Below are positions 1 to 10,593 of a stretch of 64,000 nucleotides of DNA, piece after piece (the stretch's first letter is position 1; the number at the start of each line of letters is the position of its first letter). The DNA is from Turnera subulata. Its lineage: Eukaryota > Streptophyta > Magnoliopsida > Malpighiales > Passifloraceae. The notes below the pieces were generated by a model. It saw nothing but the letters and a program-made list of their open reading frames with translations, did not search any database and had not been told where the DNA came from. The DNA is taken from positions 62,001 through 126,000 of the forward strand of contig JAKUCV010002299.1 in the NCBI GenBank assembly GCA_028386065.3, read 5' to 3'. A program made the translations under genes and the position numbers.

Positions 1-2558
1 GAGAAAACAAGTGGGCATTAGTTGGAGGAGGGGAAAACAAAATGATAAATCAAAGAGGGGAAGGGAGTACAAAACAGATCTGCCAAAACAAGTGATCATA
101 AGTGTGTTTGGATTAAAAAAATTAGTGAAAAATTGTAAAACTAAAAGAAAGAGAGAGTGCGAGAGGTGGGCGGTGGTTGAGGGTTGATGTTAGGGTGGTG
201 GTTAGGGATTGATGTTGGGGTGTTGGTTTCTTTCACATTGTGGTTGATCAACTGGTTAGATTTTTCTTTCCCGAAAACCTACGTTAAGATCTGTTGGGTA
301 ATTACTTATTTTGGTAAAGATAATTACTAGGTGGTGTAAAGATAATCAGAAAATTGTTTTTTTTTTTCAAACAAAAAGATTTAGTTATTTTTTAAAAAAA
401 AAACCTTAAAAACCGAAATTGAATTTTAGAAGGATCTGAGTTTTGAAAAAATAAAATTGATTAAAAAAATAGACTGCATGTGGGGCCTACTAAATACGTG
501 TCTGCACAATAGTTACTCACCGGCTATAGAGAGTAAAATGGACAACAAGTCCCGGTCAATCAAGAGTCAAGGGACACCATGAGTGAAAAAAAACGAATAG
601 AGACAATAAATACAAATTCGATTAAGTAGAGGAACACGAAAAACTTTTTTACCCTTTTTGATATCATTTTGAGTAGGGGGGCCTTCTGGTGGTATAAACT
701 CCTTCACCCTCAATTCCCATATAATGTTGGGGCTGTCATGGCATCGGCGGAGACGTTCAAAAACTGGGGCAATGGCACGCCTTGCATCGTTCGATATGCC
801 CAGTGATTGTTGTGTGTTTGTCTTTATTGGTGTATTTCTCTAGTTTTTTTGGGGAGCTATTTCCTGTGTTGTTTCGGATATTCTAACGACATTTGTACAG
901 CTAACTATTAAGCAATAAAGTTCTCACGATTATTATCAAAAAAAAAAAAATGTAGACATAGAGCCACATGCCCTCCACTCCACACAAACCAGTAGTAAGG
1001 GTAACATGAGTTAGAGGTAATTTGGTGGCAAGCTGTTCATGATTTCATTTCAAATCAAAGGTTTAAATCCCTACTTTTACACTGTTTTTTGCTTAATTTT
1101 GAACCCGAGCCACTGATCAAGAGTGAATGAAGTGACCAGCATAACCAACATATGCATGCGTGGGGGTAAGAACTTCAGGGTGCGTTAGTTTCGGCGGCCC
1201 ATGTTCACGCGGGCCTGGACTTTTTGGTTTTTGGAAAATTTTCCATTTCTGAATACATACAGAGGAGAGTTGGAGAACAAAAATGGTATTTTGTATTACG
1301 CCAACGTCGTATCTAACATTGCCTTAAATCTTCTGATGGTTCCTGTTATTGCATGAGGATTGTTGTTGTTCCTCTGCACCGGCTGAGACATATATAATTA
1401 TAATTATAACAACTATAAATTAAAATTGGCATTTAGAAATAACTCCTGATCTCAATCCACGGCCTGCTGTTCCTGGATTATTGTTGTAAATTATAATTTG
1501 CTCTCTCACTCCACAAAAAAACAAGAGCTTTTGGCAGCCATTTTTTTTTTTTGGTAGAATTTTGGCAGCCATTTTGACTGAATATATCGCGTCAAAGTTG
1601 ACCTTTAATTTCTTTTGAATTTTAGCATCAAAATTTCTTTTGAATTATTTGTTTTTTCTTTTTTGAGAATTCTTTTTGGTTTATTTGTTGGATTGTCATA
1701 ATCCGCACAATTGAGTGATGGTGTCCTGTAAATTACTCAACATTTCGGTGCGTTTGCTTTTGATTCTATACTTGTTTACCATAAGCTTGGTTTTATTACT
1801 GATTTGTCAGAGATTCGACAATCAGAAAAGTTTATTTAGCTATAACTAGTGTTGGAAAATTATGTAAATGAATGCGCAATGTTGAAAATTACTCAACAGT
1901 TTCCTTGTATTTAAATAGTTTCGGTTACTGATTTATTGAGGCTATTACCGGTGAATCTCCTTTTATTAGACAAAACATATATGTAAATGTTGCCCCTGAA
2001 TCATACTATGATCGTGATTGCTAATTGCAATGGTAATTCAATTATACATCACACATTGCTAGAGTAGTAAGCCCAAAACCAATCTTGGGGCCTCAACCAT
2101 TAACTTAAGCTTTTGGTTGAGATGGTCACTTGACACACATATAGTCTTCATTTTATTTAATCGCCTGAACATTAATGAACTTTGTTTCCCATATATCAGA
2201 TTTATATATAGGTACCAAATTAATTATACATCACAGCACATATAGGCTCCGTCTTCATTCGCAAGCCACCAGACTACCTAGGCAAATAGGTTGAAGTACC
2301 CATTACAATTTCTTCTGGCAAAGAAGAAATGTTCTAGTCATCAGAAAAGAAGTAATTAATAGTCTTGCAAATACGTGGGAAATCAGTGTTTACGCCATGA
2401 CATTTAATTTAATTATAGGCAAATCTTAGTCTTTGCCGGCCATGGTGCAAGTGATCTTGACCCCGAAGAGAAGGTGGGATTAAGGGAGACATCCTTATAA
2501 GTTTGCATCCACAATCAAGAAATATAGGTAATTACTACTTTTTTGCCTATCTCTTCAC
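1..2558. other. AT-rich intergenic stretch, possible retroposed 3' tail
   Basis: I see no supported gene here. At about 900-951 an AATAAA-like motif is followed by an A-run of about 12 bases. This resembles the 3' tail of a retroposed transcript or truncated LINE, but no coding domain or target duplication could be tied to it. The rest is low-complexity A/T sequence with scattered homopolymers. Confidence 0.3.
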
Positions 2559-3122
2559 ATGATGGGAAATTCCAATTCTGTGAAATCAAGTAAAATCCTT
2601 GATGTCGAATACCGCTTCAAGGAGGTGAAGTTCCACGATGAGAATGAGAGGATTGTGTCACTGGACTCTCGATCTTTCACAAACAATGGTGATGAAAAAG
2701 TAGAAGCCACCTGGGATTTCAAAACCAGAACCTGTACCAATGTTTCCTGGAAGACCAGCGCCTCAGTGAAGGTGGGCGCCGCCAGTAAAATGGAAATAGA
2801 TGCAAGGATCCTATTCTACAAGGGATCTTCCGAGATCAAGGGGGAATGCAGCAGTGGATATCAATGGGCGAAAACGGAAGAATTGTCGCAAGAATCGTCA
2901 TCTTCGTTTAAAACTAATGTGAAGGGACATTCTAGGGTGGATGCATTAGCTATTGCAAAGCAGATTTCGTTTGATATTCCCTTCTCCTATACACAACTGG
3001 ACACACTCGAAAATGGCAAAAAGATCAAAAAGCGTATGCATGACGGGGTTTATAGCTGCAGCAATTATTACGACTTCAGTTTTGGAGTTCAGGAAACGAG
3101 TTTGAAGAAAGGTAACGACTAA
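2559..3122 (+). CDS. aerolysin-domain-only protein related to amaranthin-aerolysin lectins
   Basis: This intact 187-aa single-exon frame starts with two consecutive ATGs. Across its length it matches the C-terminal aerolysin-like (beta-pore-forming fold) module of the four lectin genes at 22-31 kb. Shared motifs include TW-F-T, QWAKTEELS, SFDIPFSYTQLDTL and DGVYSC near the C terminus. Both N-terminal agglutinin beta-trefoil domains are missing, and nothing like them is recognisable in the upstream 500 bp. The motifs are closest to the gene at 26931-28448. It may be a truncated duplicate or a free-standing pore-module protein, and expression is unknown. In the family the aerolysin module is thought to oligomerise and insert into membranes after the lectin part binds glycan. 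Without a lectin domain the target is unclear. Confidence 0.72.
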   Translation: MMGNSNSVKSSKILDVEYRFKEVKFHDENERIVSLDSRSFTNNGDEKVEATWDFKTRTCTNVSWKTSASVKVGAASKMEIDARILFYKGSSEIKGECSSGYQWAKTEELSQESSSSFKTNVKGHSRVDALAIAKQISFDIPFSYTQLDTLENGKKIKKRMHDGVYSCSNYYDFSFGVQETSLKKGND

Positions 3123-5368
3123 CGACGCCCTAATTAATCTTTGATTGCTTCCTTTTTAAAAACAAATATGGCCGCCATGTGGTTAGACCCACAACTTATA
3201 ATATATTGCAACTATAATATAATCCACAAGATATTGTACATGTTTATGTATCCCTCTTGCATGTTTACTCATGTTGGGTTGTTGCTTGACATCTTCACTC
3301 ATTTTCTTGTTCTCATCAGTTTCTGCGGTTGGCTTCTTCGCACGTTTTCTGCTGTTTGCGACCGTGGTGTGCTGTTTTTGCTATGGGTTGTTTCTGCTGC
3401 TGGTTGACCGTCACCGAGGTGCTGGCGCTAACTATATATATTGGCTAAGGTTTCTGAGGAGATGTGAATGTTTTGCTACTAATTATTATTATATATGATT
3501 TTCTTTTTTGGGTCCGTCTAGAAGCCCTTGTTAATTACGGTTTGTGTCTAATGTGTAATTTTTTTTTTTTCTGTCTAGATGCCCCCTTACTATGGCTTTT
3601 TGTGCATTTATAAAAAAGTATCTACATCTTTTCCATTCAAATGAGGTCCTTGTGGCATATGGTTGTCTTTCAGTTTTCTTTCCATATGATTGTACTCCTC
3701 TTCTGTGATAATAAAAGTTTGACGTTCTATAATTTTCTTTTTTAAAAAAAAGGAGTTCTTAATTTGGGTGTACCTAATCGTTTGTTCTTGGTGAATATAT
3801 AATTTATAAGAATCACTCTCAAAGCTTGGGTGGCATGCATGCCGTAGGCTCCTAGCCCTGTTGTGTGCGTGTTCTTTTCTTTTTTATGGAAAAAAGAATC
3901 CTTACTGTGTGCCCGAGTTAATCATCACAGCACCCACCATGCATATGCTCCTCTGCATAATTAGAGTATGCATGATCAGTTAGTGTGTTAAAAGAAAAGA
4001 AACCAACCGAAAAATAATCATGGGAAGTTTTTTTTTTTTTCAGGAAACAATTATGGGAAGTTGAAGAGAAAGAGACCCTATATACTAACCCATCACGTTC
4101 CATACATATCTCCCTCCATTTTTTTGAACCTAGCTAGTTGATATGCTTGCTTAAGAATATCTGGCCTTCTTTTCTATTAGGACTGGCATTAGTTTGTTTG
4201 TATGCGCGTTGGTTATATGATAAGAGATTATAAAAAAGGTTAGCTTATGTAATTAGAAACTTTAGGGTCCAGACCGACAAAAGGATGGTTAAACCAGTAC
4301 TTATACCTCCTTTTTTTCTTAAAAAAATCTTATTTTACAAGTTAGTGACACTTGGCAATATTTAATTAGCATTAATCAAATACGGAATCGACAAGAAAAA
4401 ATTAAATAGGGAAGAGAGACTATATTATACTATGCCTCCCTGGAAGATCCTAGCTAGCTACCCCGGGCCGCATGCATCATCAGTTGGTTGTACGGTCATT
4501 TCAGTCTCTGTTTCGATAGCTCTGTATACGTACATGTATAATTTTAATTAATAAAATATGATATTCCTTGCATTGCTTTTGTTCACATTTGATGGCGTGA
4601 TTTTGTTCAGTAGAATATTTTCTGGTCTTTCCAATGTCCCCCTTGTCTGTTTGATCGCGTCTTAGTGAGCTTGTTTCCTATATATGCTTGTGATGTTTAC
4701 CTTGTGGTGCAAGCGGCATTCTATGAAAAAGGTTATCTGAGCATTTCAACTTTTATTGGTTGATTGAGTTATTATGTGGCATCTGTCAGATAGAAGGGGC
4801 TAGCAAGATACCAATAGAGAGGTATGTTAATAATATCCACTTGAACATTAGAGTTCGACTCATTAAAATGATACATTTTTTACTTCAACATCAAAGTGTC
4901 CCCAAAGCTAGACACCCCGGGTCTCTTTAAGTCCCTCTTTGGCAAATTTTGTAGGTGACACAGAGACAAACTCTTTAAACGTCATCAATTCCTATTGACA
5001 TATATCTAATTAGGTTACCTTAATTTCATTCTTAACAGTGGTGCAAAATCACGTTTTATATTGGGAAACAAGCCTCATCACTACCCTCAATGCCTAGGTG
5101 ACATAGGTAGATAAATGAATAGAAAATCAATGATATAACTCAAAATCTAATAAAAATTCTCTTTGTTTGATACTCGTTGTCCAATTTTTTGCTAAATGCT
5201 AACAAAATAAATAATATCCACAAAGCAATATTAGCTACAGCTAGTAAGCTTTAATACTCTAATTTCACAGACCTTATAACTAAAAAGTATTAGAGAATCC
5301 AAACTGATACAAAATCCCAATGGATAAGATTCAACTTTAATTCTGCTTCACTGGCTTCCAATTAATTA
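3123..5368. other. intergenic, no supported gene
   Basis: This is A/T-rich DNA with short open frames at 3141-3498 that have no recognisable domain and no coding bias. I see no transposon termini or RNA gene. Confidence 0.4.
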
Positions 5369-5520
5369 AGTTAAGAAATACAATTAACAACATAAAACTG
5401 TTGAGAGGATCGTGAGAAGAAAATCAATTATCCTCAAACAGTAAAGTTAAAAGATACAATTAACAACCTGAAACTGTTGAGAGGATCGTGAGAAGAAAAT
5501 CAACAATCCTCTAACAGCAA
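5369..5520 (+). repeat. 76-bp tandem duplication in the xylosidase promoter
   Basis: Two head-to-tail copies (5369-5444 and 5445-5520) begin with AGTTAA and differ at roughly ten positions. Each copy carries an inverted repeat: CTGTTGAGAGGAT is followed about 20 nt later by ATCCTC(A/T)AACAG, which could fold into a stem-loop or hold a dyad binding site. The block ends 26 bp upstream of the TATA box at 5547. Confidence 0.8.
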
Positions 5521-5546
5521 AGAGAGTGAGTTGAACTTTAATTACC

Positions 5547-5554
5547 TATATAAG
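5547..5554 (+). promoter_or_regulatory. TATA box of the xylosidase gene
   Basis: TATATAAG lies 61 bp before the ATG at 5608, a normal plant spacing that leaves a short 5' leader. The ATG is in good context (AACCATGG). Confidence 0.6.
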
Positions 5555-5607
5555 GTGACACTATCTGTACAGTAAAATCACAGTGCATGAAACAAAACTA
5601 GCCAACC

Positions 5608-8469
5608 ATGGCCAAGATCAACGATTCCTTCCTCTTTGTTTATTACTTGGCTATTGCTTTCTTAGTCAACTCAGCTGATGCCAATTCTTACTCCACATTA
5701 GGTCATGACGATGCCACTCCTAATGGTTCAAATTTCACATTTGTGTGTGATCCTGAGAGGTACTCTAACTTGGGATTGGACATGAAGGCCTTTCCCTTCT
5801 GCGACAAGTCACTGTCTTATGATGTTAGGGCAAGTGACTTGGTGAAGCAAGCCCTCCATGGAGTGTCCAATGTTGGTCCAGGAACCTTCTTTGATGATCT
5901 GGTTCCTGGTTCAACCAGCTTCCCTACTGTTATAACCAGTGCAGCCGCATTTAATGAGTCATTGTGGAAAACTATTGGCCAGGTACACAACCAAGCTTCT
6001 TGACTGCATTACATTAGCCTCATTTTCTGATATGCTAAATCCTACTATGTGCTAATAATGCTATATATGATGATGATCAGGCTGTTTCGACGGAAGCAAG
6101 AGCAATGTACAACCTTGGAAGGGCTGGATTAACATATTGGAGTCCAAACATCAATGTAGTGAGGGATCCTCGATGGGGAAGGGCTATTGAGACTCCCGGG
6201 GAAGATCCGTTTGTGGTCGGCAAGTATGCTGCTAACTATGTTAGGGGCTTGCAGGATGTTGAGGGAACTGAGAATTCTACAGACTTGAACTCAAGGCCTT
6301 TGAAAGTATCTTCCTGTTGCAAACACTATGCTGCTTATGATGTTGACAATTGGAAGGGTGTGGAACGCTATAGCTTTGATGCCAGGGTAACTATTCTTAA
6401 CAAATTTTACCTTTGATTTTCACTATATTACCATATTGTTCCGTTTCATTTATTTTTCTTGATTCTTTTATGAAGGTAGCAGAGCAAGATATGGTAGAGA
6501 CATTCCTCAGGCCTTTCGAAATGTGTGTAAAAGAGGGTGATGTTAGCAGCATTATGTGCTCCTACAATCGTGTTGATGGTATACCGGCTTGTGCGGATCC
6601 AAAGCTCTTGAACCAAACTATCAGAGGAGAATGGGATCTTCATGGGTAATTTAATCAAGAATGTCATGCTCACAGCATGAATATGTTAACCTTTATCTAT
6701 ATTTGCCTCAACTTTTTTTTTTAAAAAAACTTTTTTATGCAGATATATTGTTTCCGATTGCGATTCCATTGAAGTTCTAGTTGATGGACATCATTGGCTT
6801 GGGGACACAAAAGAGGATGCAGTGGCACACACCCTAAGGGCAGGTGAGTCATTCATCAAACATATCCTTTGCCAAGAATTCTGTTAAGTTGTTAATTAAA
6901 ACTAAAGATATGATTTTATCTTATGTACAGGCTTGGATTTGGACTGTGGTGACTATTACACCAAGTATGTTCAAACCTCTGTGCAGCAAGGAAAGATCAG
7001 AGAGGCTGACATAGATAGGTCACTCAAGTACCTTTATGTAGTGCTAATGAGGCTTGGGTTCTTCGATGGAAACCCTCAATACAATTCTCTAGGAAAGAAA
7101 GATGTGTGCTCCGAAGAAAATGTTGAATTAGCCAGAGAAGCAGCAAGGGAAGGAACTGTTCTTTTAAAGAATGTCAATGAAACATTGCCTTTGGACTCTC
7201 ACAAGATAAAAACCCTGGCTGTAATCGGACCTCATGCAAATGCTACTGCAGCCATGGTTGGAAATTATGCAGGTAGTAATTTAATTGTAAATTTGGAAAA
7301 GAAAATTAGGATTATTAATGTACATGTATCATTCACATTATTGTCATTACCTACAGGTGTGCCTTGCAAAATCATTTCTCCACTTGATGCCCTATCAACA
7401 CATGGAGAAGTGGACTATCAGGCGGGATGCAGTGACGCAAAGTGCAGGAATGGTAGCTTAATATTCCCAGCAGCACAAGCAGCAGCTAAGGCGGATGTGA
7501 CCATAATCGTAGCGGGGATAGATTTATCAATCGAGGCTGAGAGTTTGGACAGGGACGATCTCCTACTCCCTGGTAACCAGACTCAACTCATTAATCAGGT
7601 GGCCAATGCTGCCAAAGGTCCAGTTGTTCTGGTGCTTTTTTCTGCAGGTGGTTTAGACATCTCTTTTGCCAAGAATAATCCTAAAATCGGTGCAATCTTG
7701 TGGGTTGGATACCCGGGAGAGAGAGGTGGTCCGGCAATTGCTGATGTTATCTTTGGCAAATACAACCCAGGTAAGTAGTTATTTTGCTGATGCTATTTGG
7801 CCACGTATGCATTTCAACCTCTTACATGGGTTTGATGATATGCTTCTTTCATCAGGTGGAAGACTACCTCTTACATGGCATGAAGCTAGTTATGCTGACA
7901 TGTTGCCAATGACATCCATGCCATTAAGGCCAGTAGACAGCTTAGGCTATCCGGGTCGAACATACAAATTTTTCAATGGTTCTGCAGTTTTTCCATTTGG
8001 CTACGGACTCAGCTACACCAATTTCAACTACTCATTAAAGTCTGCAGTGAAATCAAAACAAATACAGCTAAACAAGTTTCAACACTGCTACGGCATCAAG
8101 TATGGAAATGATTCACACAATCCTCCATGCCCCTCGATCCGAATCGACGACATGGACTGCAAGAACCATAAGATTGACTTTGAAGTTGAAGTTCAAAACA
8201 CAGGTTCCAGGGATGGGAGCGAGGTTGTGATTGCTTACTCCAAGCCCCCACAAGGGATTCTTGCAACTCACATCAAGCAAGTCATTGGTTTCCAGAGAGT
8301 CTTTGTTCCTGCTGGTGGTTCTAAAAATGTTAGGTTTGTGCTTAACCTTTGTGACAGTTTGCGTGTTGTAGATTACAATGCCTACACTGTTCTGCCATCA
8401 GGAGGTCACACTATCACCATTGGAGATGACATTGTTTCATTCCCTTTAAATGTAAGTTTTAGTAGCTAG
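5608..8469 (+). CDS. BXL: GH3 beta-D-xylosidase-like protein with an internal deletion
   Basis: I resolve seven exons: 5608-5982, 6081-6386, 6476-6645, 6743-6843, 6931-7272, 7357-7770 and 7856-8469. All have GT-AG borders and give one 773-aa frame. Residues 1-25 look like a secretion signal. The GH3 N-domain follows, with [24 protein letters not shown] and [13 protein letters not shown], and with YIVSDCDS carrying the expected catalytic nucleophile at about D289. Then come the GH3 C-domain (LLKN-ETLPLD, VIGP-ANAT) and a C-terminal fibronectin-III-like domain. Plant relatives are apoplastic and remove xylose or arabinose from xylan and arabinan. At K80/Q81 the protein jumps from the DLV-K segment directly to [11 protein letters not shown]. 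Family members carry about 32 more residues there, including the conserved YEWWSE block. The deletion is in frame and inside exon 1, not at a splice site. Exon 1 otherwise looks intact, so activity is doubtful even though the reading frame is open. Confidence 0.85.
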
Positions 8470-8987
8470 ATATAATTTTTGCTACTAATATTGCAATTGT
8501 AAGCTCCCTATGAGTTCATAAATAAAAATTATTCCTTCCATCTGTGAAGTTTGAAATGTGTCTACCACAACACTTACATAGTTAAAATTCTTTCACTCCG
8601 GTAATTGTTTTCTTTGGACAAGTTCAGTATAGAAAAAAAAAAAAAAAGCATTGGAGGCACTGCTTAAATGAAAATGTCGGGAATGGATCAGAGAGAAAAA
8701 AACAAAGAAAAGGCAACTGACCCTGAATAGCTCTTCTTCTTGGATTCTCTATTTCTTCAAGATATCCTCACAGCGATCACTCTACTCCTCTGTTTTTGTT
8801 TCACTTTCAGAAATGATTGCAATGACAGAAATCAACAGTGTTCCCAAAAAAAAAATACAAATTATTATATATTCGGGTTATGTGATAAACAAGGATACGT
8901 ACTAGCTGATTTTGATTGAAAATAAATAAAATATTCTGCCAATTGAAAAAAAAAAAAAGACATCTTGAGGGTAAATTAAAGTTTTAC
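8470..8987. other. intergenic after the xylosidase gene
   Basis: An AATAAA motif at about 8519-8524 could be the polyadenylation signal for the upstream gene. Otherwise there are only A-runs (8633-8647 and near 8946), and no gene is seen. Confidence 0.4.
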
Positions 8988-9246
8988 CTGGAGGAGCATA
9001 GCCTATAGTTCCATTTACTCCATCAGAACTTGTTTGACAAGCAGGACTTGTCTCAAGTATGAACCTTGCGAGCCCAAAATCACCAACATGTGCCATCATA
9101 TCTTCATTGAGAAGGATATTGCTTGTCTTGATATCACAATGGACCTGTGGAATCTCACATTGATGATACAGATAATCTAGCACACAACCCACATCAATGG
9201 CAATGCTTAGCCTTTGAATGAAGCTCAAAGTCCTTGGTGCTTCATC
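8988..9246 (-). pseudogene. orphan exon of an LRR-XII-type receptor kinase
   Basis: The minus strand encodes about 86 residues of a Ser/Thr kinase catalytic core. It contains FIQRL-IAIDV, the catalytic loop VHCDIK-SNILLN (HCD type, a non-RD kinase), the activation-loop start HVGDFGLA and GT-GYAPP. It ends at 8988 on a consensus donor (G|GTAAAAC) at the position where LRR-XII kinases (EFR/FLS2-like) carry an intron just after GYAPP. The next exon is not found downstream on that strand. Upstream the frame hits a stop at about 9247, and no leucine-rich repeats or kinase N-lobe precede it. It is therefore a fragment left by deletion or duplication. Confidence 0.75.
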
Positions 9247-10593
9247 TTATGCGTTAATAATGAACTACTAAGTAGGCTGCCTTGATGGATTCTTAATTTC
9301 GGGGCGATGATGGCGTCTTTTAATACATGCAGATTCCATTTGTCTATACTATATAGGAAGTGTAATTTGGAGGCAGATTTCTTGGCAAAGCCATTATGAA
9401 CCCACCTGGCCACTGGGGATTGTCTACGCTTCTTGCATGAGGATTGCTGTAGTAATATGCTCGTCACTATACCAAGAAGAAAAAAGAAAATGCTGACTTT
9501 TGGAAAAAAAAAAAAGTTTGATGGATGCACTTGGATATCGTTTGATACATGATTGGACCAAGAAAAACATTGCATGATAAATTCATATGGCAGCAGGACA
9601 CAGGGTCAGCACAAAATGGCTTCCCTGTTCTATAACGGAGCGCCAAATCTTTTCTTTTTAGTTTTGTAGATCTCTATTTCAATCAAAATTTTCGGAATTC
9701 TAGGTTGTGTTTATACTTTTGAAGACCAAAACTTCGGCACTCATATATGATCAATTGTCGTATTTTTACTTAATTTTTTTTTTATGCCACCTCAATTATA
9801 CTAATTAAGCCACTAGGTACATAAATTTGGCCCCTTCTAAAAATTTCTGGATCTGCGGCTGTCCTGATTCTCCTGAATACTCTTTATGCTAATTACAATT
9901 AGTTATTCTCTTTATTCTTCGTTAATCATTATTCTGGTCGAATGGTGGTGACAGACCAACACAACATCTTCGATTATCTTTTATATGTGGGCCTCTCATG
10001 TTAGAAAATTAATTTTTTTTACTATCATTCGACTAACATGAGATATGTAAGGTCCACTAAAATGCTAATTAAAGAGATTAGTCTCTCACCTTAAGTAATT
10101 ATCTTTTTAAATGGGGCAGAAGAACTAATTTAATCATTTAATTTTTTTTTTTGGTAAGAATCATTTAATTAAAGTAAGGGGATATAATTAAAATAGGAAG
10201 ACAATTCTTATTATTATTATTTTTTTGGTCCAACCATTCTTATTATTACAATATAGTAGAAGACTACAAATATATTTAATCCTATTACAAATATGAGTCC
10301 TAGAAATAAAAATAAGAAATTTAATTCAAGTCCAGCAGCTGAATCATGAGGTTATTGGGCTTTTGCTTATCTTATTATGTTGAACAACGAGGTTATTACG
10401 CTTAAGAGCCAATGAAACGGGGCCTGGTCTGGAAGAACAGAAATGGCGAATCTGACCCAAACCCCGCTCGCTATTATCCTTAACACTTTTTGGTTCTGGA
10501 TGAAGCGGATGAAGAAACGGTAAAGAGGTTTTGAAATTGAAAAAAACCAAGCAACTTTCACTTCCCTCGTTGCAGGAAGAGTGTAAGAGAGAG
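9247..10593. other. intergenic, no supported gene
   Basis: This is A/T-rich sequence with T-runs (9776-9783, 10010-10020, 10142-10152). Short open frames at 9225-9575 and 10344-10634 lack recognisable domains. The second overlaps the SEND1 leader on the opposite strand. Confidence 0.4.

Noticed and set aside
3141..3498. Two short plus-strand frames after the aerolysin-only gene
   Set aside because: Hydrophobic low-complexity translations with no family match and no coding context.
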